DNA of 64,000 bases, taken from assembly GCA_029975055.1 (NCBI GenBank), contig JARKPU010000013.1, forward strand, positions 822,461 to 886,460, given 5' to 3'. Positions 30,819-39,189 of this stretch are shown here, one piece after another. The stretch is from Anaerolinea sp. (GTDB taxonomy: Bacteria > Chloroflexota > Anaerolineae > Anaerolineales > Anaerolineaceae). The notes below the pieces were generated by a model. It saw only the letters and a program-made list of their open reading frames with translations, did no database searches and had not been told where the DNA came from. The position numbers and the translations under genes are program-made. The stretch's first letter is position 1. Every line of letters begins with the position of its first letter.

Positions 30819-31622
30819 TCACCCTGCCTTGCAGGTGATATAGAAACTATACACCCCCTGGTCGCTGTAAGGCTGCCGGAACACCTTGCGGGCGATCAGG
30901 TAAGCAAAGAAAAGGTTCGCGCGCCACGGAGCAAGCACCCACCTGCCAAACAGCTTCTTGCTAACCAAAGCCGGCAGCCCCAGCGCGTGCCCCGCCTCCA
31001 TGCGCCCGAGCGCGTCTGCGTCGAAGTAATCCCACGCGTCGAGGACTTCAAATCCGGCCGTATGCAGGCGCTTTTCCCAGGTCGAACGGTCATCACAATG
31101 CTGGTGGCGCGATATGCGGTTGAACAGGCGCGCATAGCTCTCAGCCGCAGCCGGTAAACCCACCTTTTGCAGCGTTCGCCGCCCGAGTAAAAGCTGGGTG
31201 AAGCGGTGGTTGGGCACGCAGAAGATGAACCGGCCGCCCGGGCGCAGAACGCGCGCCGTCTCGGCCAGCACAGACTCCACATGCGGGATGTGCTCCAGCA
31301 CCGAGTTGCTCACCGCGCTGGCGAAAGCGCCATCGGCAAAGGGCATTGATGCGCCATCGGCCTGGACGAGCAGACGGTATGCTTTGAGGCCGCGCGACTC
31401 GCGCAGCGGCCCCCACCAGGGGTCCAGCCCCACCGTCAGCGGGCGGGTGAAAGTCCGCGATGCAAAATGCCCATCGCCGGAGCCCAGGTCAAGCACCGGC
31501 TCTGGGAGTTCCAGCCCCTGGTAGAAGCTGTCTTCCACAGCGCGCACCATGGCCCTGAAGTAAGGCAGGCTGTTCAGGTGGCGCCAGAGGATGTGCTCGG
31601 AGCGCGGGCTTGCTTCTCTCAT
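30819..31622 (-). CDS. Class I SAM-dependent methyltransferase
   Basis: A 267-residue Methyltransf_11-type protein. The SAM-binding motif I is VLDLGSGDGHFA (about 44-55), followed by the acidic strand end GLDPWW, DGASMPFADGAF and the SNSVLEHI helix typical of this family, then LRPGGRFIFCVP. The C-terminal 100 residues include amphipathic helices (LFFAYLIARKVFRQP) that may touch the membrane. Its ATG overlaps the stop of the GT4 gene (ATGA), so the two are coupled. In this setting it probably methylates a sugar or lipid intermediate of the glycan pathway, which is inference from position. Confidence 0.85.
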   Translation of the reverse strand: MREASPRSEHILWRHLNSLPYFRAMVRAVEDSFYQGLELPEPVLDLGSGDGHFASRTFTRPLTVGLDPWWGPLRESRGLKAYRLLVQADGASMPFADGAFASAVSNSVLEHIPHVESVLAETARVLRPGGRFIFCVPNHRFTQLLLGRRTLQKVGLPAAAESYARLFNRISRHQHCDDRSTWEKRLHTAGFEVLDAWDYFDADALGRMEAGHALGLPALVSKKLFGRWVLAPWRANLFFAYLIARKVFRQPYSDQGVYSFYITCKAG

Positions 31623-32773
31623 CGGCCTCCAGCAAGTTCCTCGAACAGGTTCTCATACGCCGAGGCGATCGTCACCGGCGCGTAACGCTTGCGGATGGCA
31701 TAGACGTCCCCCGTAAAGCACTCGGGAGCGTCGAGGATTTCGAGAATCGCTTCCGCCAGGGCTTTTGAATCGCGCGGCGGGACGATCTTCCCCATTCCGG
31801 TGGTTTGGACCGCGTGGCGCACCCCCGGCAGGTCGGTTGCCACCACGGGCGTCCCGCTGCACATCGATTCGACCTGCACCAGCCCGTAGGACTCGGTCGA
31901 ATTGATGCTTGGCAGCACGGTCACGTCGCAGGCTTTGAAGAAAGCCGCCTGCTCGAGGGCCGGGATGATGCCCAGGAAGGTCCACCGGTCGCCGAGCGTC
32001 TCGATCAACGGCGCGAGGCGGCGCGCATATTCGGCTTCGCCCAGCACGTTCTGATATTGCCCGTTATACAGCACGCGCGTGTTGGGGTAGCGCTTGAGCA
32101 CTGCGGGCATGGCCTGCACCAGGTATTCCACCCCCTTTTCCGTCGCCATCCGCGCGCTGATCCCGACGATCTTCTCATCCGGCCGGATGGAATGCTTGCG
32201 CCGGAAAGCTGCCAGGTCATCATCGGTCACTTCGGGCAGTTCGACCGGCGGCAGAATGGGGTTGACCTTTGGAAGGTGGCGGCGCAGCAGCGGCGAGTGC
32301 TGGGCAAAATCCAGCGTGTTGGTCACGATCAGGCTGGCCGACGCCGCCGAAATTTCATTGAACAGGTTCGAGCCTATGTTCGCCAGGCCGTGGATCAACC
32401 CACGCGGGAGGTGCAAGTCACAATGATACGTCAACACCACCGGCTTGCGCATGGCCCGGCTCATCCACGAGAGGTAAAAGGCATCCATCTGCGGGACATG
32501 TAAATTCACCACATCTGCCTGGCGAATGAGAGTAAGCGCCCTGGCAGGCATACCGGGCATGATCACACCCTTGCTGAGCCGCAGACTCACCTTGCAGCGA
32601 TGAACCTGCACACCGTCCTTTACCTCCAATTCCGGTAAGTCCGGCGCGAACTGCGAGGTAAGCACCGTCACCGAATGACCCCTGGCAGCCAGCGTGCGCG
32701 CAAGGCGTTCGGTGTAGATCGTCAGGCCGGAATAATGCGGGCGGTAATAAGTCAGGCCGATGAGTATGCGCAT
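31619..32773 (-). CDS. GT4-family glycosyltransferase (GT-B fold)
   Basis: A 384-residue GT-B enzyme. The start at 32773 gives the canonical MRILIGLTYYRPHYSGLTIY opening; the longer reading frame upstream runs into the neighbouring gene. The N-terminal domain has TVLTSQFAPDLPELE, and the C-terminal nucleotide-sugar domain has KIVGISARMATEKGVEYLV and the EX7E motif in ESYGLVQVE, followed by SGTPVVATDLPGVRHAV. Enzymes of this family use nucleotide sugars on the cytoplasmic face and retain anomeric configuration. It lies 7 bases after the flippase-like gene and overlaps the methyltransferase gene. Confidence 0.9.
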   Translation of the reverse strand: MRILIGLTYYRPHYSGLTIYTERLARTLAARGHSVTVLTSQFAPDLPELEVKDGVQVHRCKVSLRLSKGVIMPGMPARALTLIRQADVVNLHVPQMDAFYLSWMSRAMRKPVVLTYHCDLHLPRGLIHGLANIGSNLFNEISAASASLIVTNTLDFAQHSPLLRRHLPKVNPILPPVELPEVTDDDLAAFRRKHSIRPDEKIVGISARMATEKGVEYLVQAMPAVLKRYPNTRVLYNGQYQNVLGEAEYARRLAPLIETLGDRWTFLGIIPALEQAAFFKACDVTVLPSINSTESYGLVQVESMCSGTPVVATDLPGVRHAVQTTGMGKIVPPRDSKALAEAILEILDAPECFTGDVYAIRKRYAPVTIASAYENLFEELAGGR

Positions 32774-32780
32774 GCGGTAG

Positions 32781-33785
32781 TTACCGGTTGGAGCGTAAAT
32801 TCGCCAGCAGTTGAGAGATGCTCTGCCCTTCTTGCGCCAGCCCAATTCCGCCGATGATGCTGGAGCAGATCAGGTGAATCACATGGATGACAATTGCATA
32901 AACCAGGCCAACCTCAGGTCTGGCGCCGGCCAGAACCATCGCTCCCGTCGCCGCGCCTTCGAAGGTGCCCAGCGAAGCCATCATGGAGGGAAGCGCGCCG
33001 CCCAGGTTAGAGGCGCTGATCGCCAGCATGGCCCACCAGAAAGGCGCTGTCGGCACAAGGCTTTGCAGGACAAGATAATCACGGATCAATGCAATACCCC
33101 AGCTGAGCAGCAGGGCGCCCAGGCTGATCGCGAAGAACTCAAAGCGTGTGAGCACCGAAAAGCCATCCAGCAGCGAGCGGATGAGCGGCAAGAACACGCG
33201 CTGCAACAGGTGAAGATGCCCAAGGCGTCTTTCGAGCCAGGCTTCCAGTGCTTCGCGGTGGCGGGCGGCCAGGTAGAGCGCCGTCAACCCGGCGATGATC
33301 ACGATGAGCACGATGATGGCGAACGGCCGGGCCCAATCCATCTTCAAGAAGAACGGCAGGGTTGTGAGCAAGAGCGCGGCGGCAATCGCCAGGTCATACG
33401 CCCGCTCGACAACCACCGTCGAGAGGGTGGCCACGGTTCCCATCCCAGTGCGGCGGCCCATCAAAAAAGCCCGCCCCAATTCGCCCAGGCGGAAGGGCAG
33501 GATGTTGTTGAGGAAATATCCTTCGTTCATGCCCAGGATGGCCCGCCCCAGGCTCACCTTGCGCTGCAGCAAGGTCTGCCAGCCCAGAGCGCGGAACACC
33601 ATCGAAACCAGGTACACCACCACCAGTAATATCATCCTGCCCGGCTGGATCGTTCCCAGGGCCGTCTTGAACTCTTCCCAGCTGATCACCCTGGAAAGCA
33701 GGAACACAGCCGTGCCGGTTAGAAGGATGCCGATCAACCACTGCCAGACCCACGAGCGGTTGGGGGTCGTCGCGGCTTCGCTCAT
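32781..33785 (-). CDS. LPG synthase TM region / flippase-like membrane protein (UPF0104)
   Basis: A 334-residue protein with about 8 membrane segments and the pattern of the lysylphosphatidylglycerol synthetase TM family (PF03706): [34 protein letters not shown], and [21 protein letters not shown] near the C-terminus. Relatives act in transport or flipping of lipids, and in archaea and Chloroflexota they often stand next to glycosyltransferases. The ATG overlaps the lepA stop by four bases, so translation is coupled to lepA. The specific lipid cannot be told from the sequence. Confidence 0.85.
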   Translation of the reverse strand: MSEAATTPNRSWVWQWLIGILLTGTAVFLLSRVISWEEFKTALGTIQPGRMILLVVVYLVSMVFRALGWQTLLQRKVSLGRAILGMNEGYFLNNILPFRLGELGRAFLMGRRTGMGTVATLSTVVVERAYDLAIAAALLLTTLPFFLKMDWARPFAIIVLIVIIAGLTALYLAARHREALEAWLERRLGHLHLLQRVFLPLIRSLLDGFSVLTRFEFFAISLGALLLSWGIALIRDYLVLQSLVPTAPFWWAMLAISASNLGGALPSMMASLGTFEGAATGAMVLAGARPEVGLVYAIVIHVIHLICSSIIGGIGLAQEGQSISQLLANLRSNR

Positions 33786-35584
33786 TCTTCCCCCAATCGC
33801 AGCACGGCAAAGAAAGCCTCTTGCGGAATTTCAACCATCCCGACCATTTTCATCCGGCGTTTGCCTTTCTTCTGCTTTTCCAGCAGCTTCTTCTTACGGG
33901 TAATATCTCCCCCATAGCATTTGGCCAGGACGTCTTTGCGCAGTGCTTTGACGTTGGCGCGCGAAATAACCCGCCCGCTGGCAGAGGCTTGAATGGCCAC
34001 GTCGAAAAGCTGCCGGGGGATGATCTCTTTGAGTTTGCTCACCAGGGCCTGCCCTTTATGGTAAGCATCTTCCCTATGAACGATAGCCGCCAGTGCATCC
34101 ACGGGGTCGCCGTTGACCAGGACTTCCAGCTTCACCAGGTTGCCGGGGCGGTAATCGAGAAAGTGGTAATCCATCGAGGCGTAGCCGCGCGTGCGCGATT
34201 TTAACTCATCGAAAAAGTCAACGATGATCTCAGACAGGGGAATCTCAAAGCTGAGCTGGACGCGGTTCGGCGCCGGGAATTCCTGTTCTTTATACACTCC
34301 GCGCCGTTTGGTCGCCAGTTCCATCACCGTGCCATAGAACTCGGTCGGCGTGAAGATCTGCAGCAGCATCCACGGCTCGCGCACTTCGGCGATCGTGCCC
34401 TCTTCGGGCAATTGCGCAGGCGAATCGATGCGCAGCACTTCGCCTGAATTCAACAACGCAACCTCGTATTCGACCGACGGGGCAGTCACCACAATATCTA
34501 AGTCGTACTCGCGTTCCAGGCGTTCCTGGATGATCTCCATGTGGAACAGCCCGAGAAAGCCGCAGCGGAAACCGAAATTCAACGCCTGAGAGGTCTCCGG
34601 CTGGTAGACCAACGAGGCATCATTGAGCTGGAGTTTCTCCAGGGCGTCGCGCAGGTCGGGGTAATCTTCTCCGTCGGTCGGGTAAATGCCTGCAAAGACC
34701 ATCGGCTTGGCCTGCCGGTAACCCGGCAGCGGGCGTTCCGCCGGGCGGGCAGCCGAGGTGATCGTATCGCCCACGCGGCACTCGCGCACCGTCTTCAAGC
34801 CGGTAGCAATGTAGCCCACATCACCGGCTTCCAGATGCTCGGCGGGACGCATCTCAGGCGAAAAGATCCCGATCTCCACCGGGCGCACATCCACACCGGT
34901 AGACATCAGCCGCAGCGTATCGGCCGGGCGGAGCGTGCCGCTCATCACCCGCACATACGCCACCACGCCTTTATAAGAGTCATAGTGAGAATCGAAAATC
35001 AACGCGCTCAACGGGCCTTCGGGGTCGCCCTTGGGCGGCGGGATCTTCCGGACGATTGCCTCAAGCACCTGCTCGACGTTCGTGCCGTCTTTGGCCGATA
35101 TGCGAATGATCTCTTCGAGGGGCGTTCCCAGCAGGCTGTGAAGCTCCTCGGCCACTTCATCGGGCCGGGCAGATACCAGGTCGATCTTGTTGATCACCGG
35201 GATGATCGCCAGGTCGGAATCGAGCGCCAGGTAAAGGTTCGCGAGCGTCTGGGCTTCGATTCCCTGCGTGGCATCCACCACCAGCAGCGCCCCTTCGCAG
35301 GCTGCCAGCGCCCGGCTGACCTCATAGTTGAAGTCCACATGGCCCGGCGTGTCGATCAGGTTGAGTTCGTAGGTCGCACCATCCTGGGCAGCGTACATCA
35401 TGCGCACAGCCGATGCTTTAATCGTCACGCCCTTCTCGCGCTCCAGGTCCATGCTGTCGAGTACCTGCTCGGTGGTGTTCCGGTCTGGGATGGTGCCCGT
35501 CAGGTGCAGCAAACGATCCGCCAGGGTCGATTTCCCGTGGTCAACGTGGGCAATGATGCAAAAATTTCGGATCAGCTCGGTCAT
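33782..35584 (-). CDS. lepA: Elongation factor 4 (LepA)
   Basis: A 600-residue translational GTPase that binds stalled or mistranslocated ribosomes. G1 is AHVDHGKST (12-20), the switch region has [16 protein letters not shown]3 is DTPGH, G4 is NKID, and the LepA-specific C-terminal domain ends with [14 protein letters not shown]. The segment KAKAVGGDIT-type loop is present as [27 protein letters not shown]. Length and domain order are standard. It starts at 35584 behind a TATAAT and is the first gene of the run that continues into the flippase and glycosyltransferase genes. Confidence 0.96.
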   Translation of the reverse strand: MTELIRNFCIIAHVDHGKSTLADRLLHLTGTIPDRNTTEQVLDSMDLEREKGVTIKASAVRMMYAAQDGATYELNLIDTPGHVDFNYEVSRALAACEGALLVVDATQGIEAQTLANLYLALDSDLAIIPVINKIDLVSARPDEVAEELHSLLGTPLEEIIRISAKDGTNVEQVLEAIVRKIPPPKGDPEGPLSALIFDSHYDSYKGVVAYVRVMSGTLRPADTLRLMSTGVDVRPVEIGIFSPEMRPAEHLEAGDVGYIATGLKTVRECRVGDTITSAARPAERPLPGYRQAKPMVFAGIYPTDGEDYPDLRDALEKLQLNDASLVYQPETSQALNFGFRCGFLGLFHMEIIQERLEREYDLDIVVTAPSVEYEVALLNSGEVLRIDSPAQLPEEGTIAEVREPWMLLQIFTPTEFYGTVMELATKRRGVYKEQEFPAPNRVQLSFEIPLSEIIVDFFDELKSRTRGYASMDYHFLDYRPGNLVKLEVLVNGDPVDALAAIVHREDAYHKGQALVSKLKEIIPRQLFDVAIQASASGRVISRANVKALRKDVLAKCYGGDITRKKKLLEKQKKGKRRMKMVGMVEIPQEAFFAVLRLGEE

Positions 35585-35608
35585 GGTGTTGGCGTTCCCG
35601 AATAATCG

Positions 35609-35614
35609 ATTATA
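35609..35614 (-). promoter_or_regulatory. -10 element upstream of lepA
   Basis: A perfect TATAAT on the minus strand, 24 bases before the lepA ATG. The region 16-18 bases upstream is A-rich without a good TTGACA match. The leader it would give is about 18 bases and lacks a Shine-Dalgarno sequence. Confidence 0.5.
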
Positions 35615-35647
35615 CCTGTAAAACCGGGTAGTTTTTTAAGGATTTTT

Positions 35648-36442
35648 TCACTCCCCCAGGACGGACTCGATCAATCTCTCAAGATCGAGCCGGTCTCCAG
35701 CAGGATACGCCAGATGCGCCAGGAATTCCACGTTCCCCTTCGGCCCCTTAATTGGCGAGCGCACCAGGCCCGCCGCGCCCCACCCGCAGCCCTGAGCAAA
35801 CCCCAGCACCTCCGCCAGCACAGCGCGATGAACCTGCGGGTCGAGGATAACCCCTTCGCCCCGGTCCGCTTCGGCACGCGGCGCCTCGAACTGCGGCTTG
35901 ATCAGCGCCACCGCCTCACCGCCAGTCTCGCCTAACCAGCCCCGAATCACCGGCAAAAGCACGCGAAGAGAGATAAATGAAGCATCGATCGTCACCAGCT
36001 CGACCGGTTCGGGCAGTTTCGCCACATGACGGGCATTCGTGCGCTCCATCACCACCACGCGCGGGTCGCTGCGCAATTTCCAATGCAAGATGCCGTAACC
36101 CACATCGATGGCATAGACCTTCGCCGCGCCGTGCTGCAGCAGGCAATCGGTGAACCCGCCTGTCGAGGCGCCTACGTCCGCGCAGGTCCTTCCACCCAGG
36201 TCAGACAGGCCAAATGCTTGCAGCGCAGGCGCAAGCTTTTCTCCGCCACGAGAAACGAACCTCGGCCCCACATCGACGCTCACGGCCGCGTCGGCGGGCA
36301 CTCTGCGGGCCGGTTCTGCCACCACTTCGCCGTTGACGCGCACTTCACCTGCCAGGATCAACGCCTGAGCCGGGCGGCGCCCTTCGGCCAGCCCGCGCAG
36401 CACCACCAGGTCATCGAGGCGTTGTTTTACCGCTTTAACCAT
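35648..36442 (-). CDS. tlyA: TlyA-type rRNA 2'-O-methyltransferase
   Basis: A 264-residue TlyA/hemolysin-A family protein. An N-terminal S4 RNA-binding domain (KQRLDDLVVLRGLAEGRRPAQALILAG region, residues 5-60) is joined to an FtsJ-type methyltransferase with SAM motif DVGASTGGFTDCLL, the YAIDVGYGILHWKL strand and IKPQFEAPR. TlyA methylates riboses in 16S and/or 23S rRNA. It follows the AAA ATPase gene by 16 bases and precedes lepA by 63. Whether it acts on one or both subunits depends on the N-terminal length, which here lacks a long extension before the S4 domain. Confidence 0.93.
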   Translation of the reverse strand: MVKAVKQRLDDLVVLRGLAEGRRPAQALILAGEVRVNGEVVAEPARRVPADAAVSVDVGPRFVSRGGEKLAPALQAFGLSDLGGRTCADVGASTGGFTDCLLQHGAAKVYAIDVGYGILHWKLRSDPRVVVMERTNARHVAKLPEPVELVTIDASFISLRVLLPVIRGWLGETGGEAVALIKPQFEAPRAEADRGEGVILDPQVHRAVLAEVLGFAQGCGWGAAGLVRSPIKGPKGNVEFLAHLAYPAGDRLDLERLIESVLGE

Positions 36443-36458
36443 CGCTGTATTCGCCTGA

Positions 36459-37280
36459 TCATAAATGCCGCAGAAAGCTTTCGGGATGGTTCAGGAATTC
36501 CCGCGTGATGCGGACGTGCTCCAGCCGGTCGTATGGCACCGGTTGGATGCGGCCGCCATCGAAGCAAAGGATGCTTGCCCCAGGGAAGGCCATCAAAATG
36601 GGCGAGTGTGTGGCAATGATAAACTGAGCTTCCTGCTCGACCATCTCCTTGAGAAGCGAGAGGAAAGCCAGCTGGCGCACAGGCGAGAGCGGCGCTTCGG
36701 GCTCATCGAGCAGGTATAAACCTTTCGGCACGAAGCGCTCTTTGAAGAGGAGCAGGAAGCTCTCACCGTGTGACTGGCTGTCGAGTCCATCGCCATAGCG
36801 TGCCTTGATCTGTTGCAGCTCGCCCTGGTAGGGCATTTTCGCCAGGCCTTTCGCGTATTCCGAGCGCCCCTGGTAATCGGCCTCCACCTGCTGGAGGTCG
36901 CGCTGCAGGTCGGCCGCGATCTGCGCCATGCGGCGGGCGTAACCAAAAAAGTCTTCGGCCCGCAAAAAGAAACCGCGCCGGGTGCGTTTGCTCCATGCCA
37001 GCTTCAGATAGAACGAAAACTGGCGCACATCCGCCAGGTGCGGGTCGCGCTGGACGCTTTCGGCGCCCACCGTCACCGAGCCGGTGGCGCAGGCCAGCGC
37101 CTCCAGGAAGGTGGATTTGCCCGAACCGTTCTCGCCCACCAGGAAAGTCACCGGCGAGGTGAACTCCAACCGGCCCATCGAACGCACCGCCGCCACTGTG
37201 AACGGGAACACCCCGTCCAGCCGTTCGGGCCAGGGCCGCGTTTCAACCGAGCGCAAGTGGAGCGTAGAAAGTATCGTCAT
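36459..37280 (-). CDS. AAA-family (ABC-ATPase-like) predicted ATPase
   Basis: A 273-residue stand-alone ATPase of the RecF/SMC-like AAA_21 group. Walker A is GENGSGKST (about 49-57), a coiled segment rich in Gln, Arg and Glu lies at about 118-165, and SHGESFL takes the place of the ABC signature. Walker B is GLYLLDEPEAPLS, followed by the switch histidine in FIIATHSPILMAFP. Such proteins are conserved in many bacteria without a defined role. No nuclease (TOPRIM) domain is attached, which separates it from OLD nucleases. It is transcribed divergently from the ubiA-type gene. Confidence 0.8.
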   Translation of the reverse strand: MTILSTLHLRSVETRPWPERLDGVFPFTVAAVRSMGRLEFTSPVTFLVGENGSGKSTFLEALACATGSVTVGAESVQRDPHLADVRQFSFYLKLAWSKRTRRGFFLRAEDFFGYARRMAQIAADLQRDLQQVEADYQGRSEYAKGLAKMPYQGELQQIKARYGDGLDSQSHGESFLLLFKERFVPKGLYLLDEPEAPLSPVRQLAFLSLLKEMVEQEAQFIIATHSPILMAFPGASILCFDGGRIQPVPYDRLEHVRITREFLNHPESFLRHL

Positions 37281-37314
37281 GCCTGCCAGTCTGTGCCTGC
37301 CGGGTTATTCTAAC

Positions 37315-37343
37315 ATTTTATGCTATCATAATTCCATGCTCAA
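37315..37343 (-). promoter_or_regulatory. Promoter of the AAA ATPase gene
   Basis: On the minus strand TTGAGC (plus 37338-37343) and TAAAAT (plus 37315-37320) are separated by exactly 17 bases, 35 bases before the ATG at 37280. The -35 overlaps the first codons of the divergent ubiA-type gene, so the two transcription starts may compete. Confidence 0.55.
37321..37329 (+). promoter_or_regulatory. Extended -10 immediately upstream of the ubiA-type gene
   Basis: TGcTATCAT is an extended -10 whose last base is 6 bases before the ATG at 37336. No -35 is evident and no Shine-Dalgarno sequence precedes the ATG, so this would yield a leaderless or nearly leaderless mRNA. Confidence 0.45.
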
Positions 37344-38220
37344 AGCCCTCCTCAAAACCATGCGCCCGCGCCAATGGCCCAAGAACGTCGTCGTATTCGC
37401 AGCGCTGATTTTTGACCGTCAGCTGAGCCTGAGCAATTTTCAACCCTTCTTACGTTCCCTTGCCGCCTTCATCATCTTTTGCCTCGTTTCGAGCAGTGTC
37501 TATATCATCAACGATATCATTGATGTGGAAGCCGACCGGCGCCACCCCACCAAGCGCAACCGGCCGATCGCCTCAGGCAAGCTGCCGGTGCCGGCGGCAA
37601 TCGCGGTTGCCGCGGCGATCATCCTCCTCGGCCTGCCCCTGGCTTATCTTCTTTCTCCGCTCCTGAGCCTGGTGGTCCTGGCCTATTTCCTGCTCAACCT
37701 GGCCTACTCAACGTGGCTCAAGCACATATCGTTGATCGATGTGCTTTCCATCGCGGCGGGCTTTGTGCTGCGCGTGGTGGGCGGCGTGATGGTCATCTCG
37801 GTTCAGCGCTTTTCACCCTGGTTATATGTGGTGATCTTCTTTGGCGCGCTCTACCTCGGCTTCGGCAAACGCCGCGCAGAACTGAACCTTGTCGCATCCA
37901 ATAACGGAAACGCCACGCGGCGAGTCCTGGAAGGCTATAACCTGGCGCTGCTGGACCAGATCCTGTCCATCGTCTCGGCCACCACCATCCTCGCCTACAG
38001 CCTCTATACCTTCTCCGCCGTCAACCTGCCTGCCAACCACACCATGATGCTGACGATCCCTTTCGTCATCTACGGCTTCTTCCGCACGCTGTACCTCATC
38101 CAGGTGAAGAATGAAGGCGGCGAGCCTGAAGAAATGCTCCTCACCGACCGGCCTTTGCAGATCGATATCCTGCTCTACGGAATTACTGTGCTGGTCATAT
38201 TCTACTTCCAGAAAATATGA
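37336..38220 (+). CDS. UbiA-family decaprenyl-phosphate phosphoribosyltransferase-like protein
   Basis: A 294-residue polytopic UbiA prenyltransferase. The start at 37336 gives MLKALLKTMRPRQWPKNVVV, the usual opening of decaprenyl-phosphate phosphoribosyltransferases; the frame upstream is open but is the antisense of the ATPase gene. The first metal/prenyl-phosphate motif is NDIIDVEAD (59-67), followed by RHPTKRNRPIASG; the second region is around YSTWLKHISLIDV. Nine hydrophobic helices are visible. In Actinobacteria this enzyme moves 5-phosphoribose from PRPP to a polyprenyl phosphate, giving the donor precursor used by GT-C pentosyltransferases. It overlaps the mevalonate kinase gene by four bases (ATGA), linking it to isoprenoid supply. 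Confidence 0.85.
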   Translation: MLKALLKTMRPRQWPKNVVVFAALIFDRQLSLSNFQPFLRSLAAFIIFCLVSSSVYIINDIIDVEADRRHPTKRNRPIASGKLPVPAAIAVAAAIILLGLPLAYLLSPLLSLVVLAYFLLNLAYSTWLKHISLIDVLSIAAGFVLRVVGGVMVISVQRFSPWLYVVIFFGALYLGFGKRRAELNLVASNNGNATRRVLEGYNLALLDQILSIVSATTILAYSLYTFSAVNLPANHTMMLTIPFVIYGFFRTLYLIQVKNEGGEPEEMLLTDRPLQIDILLYGITVLVIFYFQKI

Positions 38221-39158
38221 CCGCGACGGCGGCCTGCGCTCCGGGTAAAGTCATCCTGTTTGGCGAACACGCGGTGGTTTACGGCCGCCCGGCGATCGCC
38301 GTTCCGGTCACGCACGTCCAGGCAAAGGCCGTCATCCTGGCCAGCCCGGCCGCCCCGCCGGGCCGGGTGGAGGTGGATGCCCCCGGCATCGGCTTGAAGG
38401 CCGCTCTGGCCGACCTGCCCCGCGAACACCCGCTTCGATTGGCCGTCGAAGGCGCGCAGGAAGCGCTTCAGATAAGGCAATTGCCGGCCTTCCGGCTGCG
38501 CATCACCTCCACCATCCCCATCGCTTCCGGTCTCGGTTCGGGGGCCGCCGTGAGCGTGGCTGTGGCGCGCGCAGTTTCGGCTTTCTTGGGGCAAGAGCTT
38601 CCAGTGGAACAGATCAGCGCCATCGCTTACCGGGTGGACCAGGCTCACCACGGCACGCCATCGGGCATCGACAACACCGTCATTGCCTATGCGCAGCCCA
38701 TCTTCTTTGTGCGCGGCCAGCCCTTCGAGCGCCTTCAGGTCGGCGCTCCCTTCACCCTGGTCATCGGCGATTCCGGCCTGCGCAGCCCCACCGTTGATGC
38801 GGTGGCCGGCGTGCGCCTGCGCTGGCAGGCCGACTCAGCCGCCTATGAGGCGATCTTCGACCAGGTCGGCGGCCTGGCCCGCGAGGCGCGCAGGGCCATG
38901 GAAGCCGGGCAGATCGATGCGCTTGGGCCGTTGATGATCGCCAACCACGCTCTGCTCCAGCGGCTGGAAGTCTCCTGCCCGGAGCTGGACCGTCTGGTGC
39001 AGGCCGCCCTCGCTGCCGGAGCACACGGCGCCAAGCTGAGCGGGGCCGGGCGCGGGGGGAACATGATCGCCCTGGCAAGCCCGGAATCCGCCGAGGCCGT
39101 AGCCGCGGCCATCCGCGCGGCCGGTGCGGTGAACACGATCATTACACGCATCGAGTGA
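38217..39158 (+). CDS. mvk: Mevalonate kinase
   Basis: A 313-residue GHMP kinase that phosphorylates mevalonate to mevalonate 5-phosphate. The first motif is PGKVILFGEHAVVYG, the ATP-binding glycine-rich motif is PIASGLGSGAAVSVA, DQAHHGTPSGIDN carries the catalytic-site aspartate region, and the third motif is KLSGAGRGGNMIAL. These are mevalonate kinase versions rather than galactokinase or homoserine kinase versions. It is coupled to the ubiA-type gene by a four-base overlap and lies upstream of isopentenyl phosphate kinase. Mevalonate kinase is uncommon in bacteria but known in Chloroflexota. Confidence 0.92.
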   Translation: MTATAACAPGKVILFGEHAVVYGRPAIAVPVTHVQAKAVILASPAAPPGRVEVDAPGIGLKAALADLPREHPLRLAVEGAQEALQIRQLPAFRLRITSTIPIASGLGSGAAVSVAVARAVSAFLGQELPVEQISAIAYRVDQAHHGTPSGIDNTVIAYAQPIFFVRGQPFERLQVGAPFTLVIGDSGLRSPTVDAVAGVRLRWQADSAAYEAIFDQVGGLAREARRAMEAGQIDALGPLMIANHALLQRLEVSCPELDRLVQAALAAGAHGAKLSGAGRGGNMIALASPESAEAVAAAIRAAGAVNTIITRIE

Positions 39159-39173
39159 GTGCACCCCGTTCGT

Positions 39174-39182
39174 TGTTATAAT
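39174..39182 (+). promoter_or_regulatory. Extended -10 just before the isopentenyl phosphate kinase gene
   Basis: TGtTATAAT, a perfect -10 with the extended TGn, ends 7 bases before the ATG at 39190 in the 31-base gap after mvk. It would produce an essentially leaderless transcript; no ribosome binding site precedes the ATG. Confidence 0.5.
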
Positions 39183-39189
39183 CAGAGCG

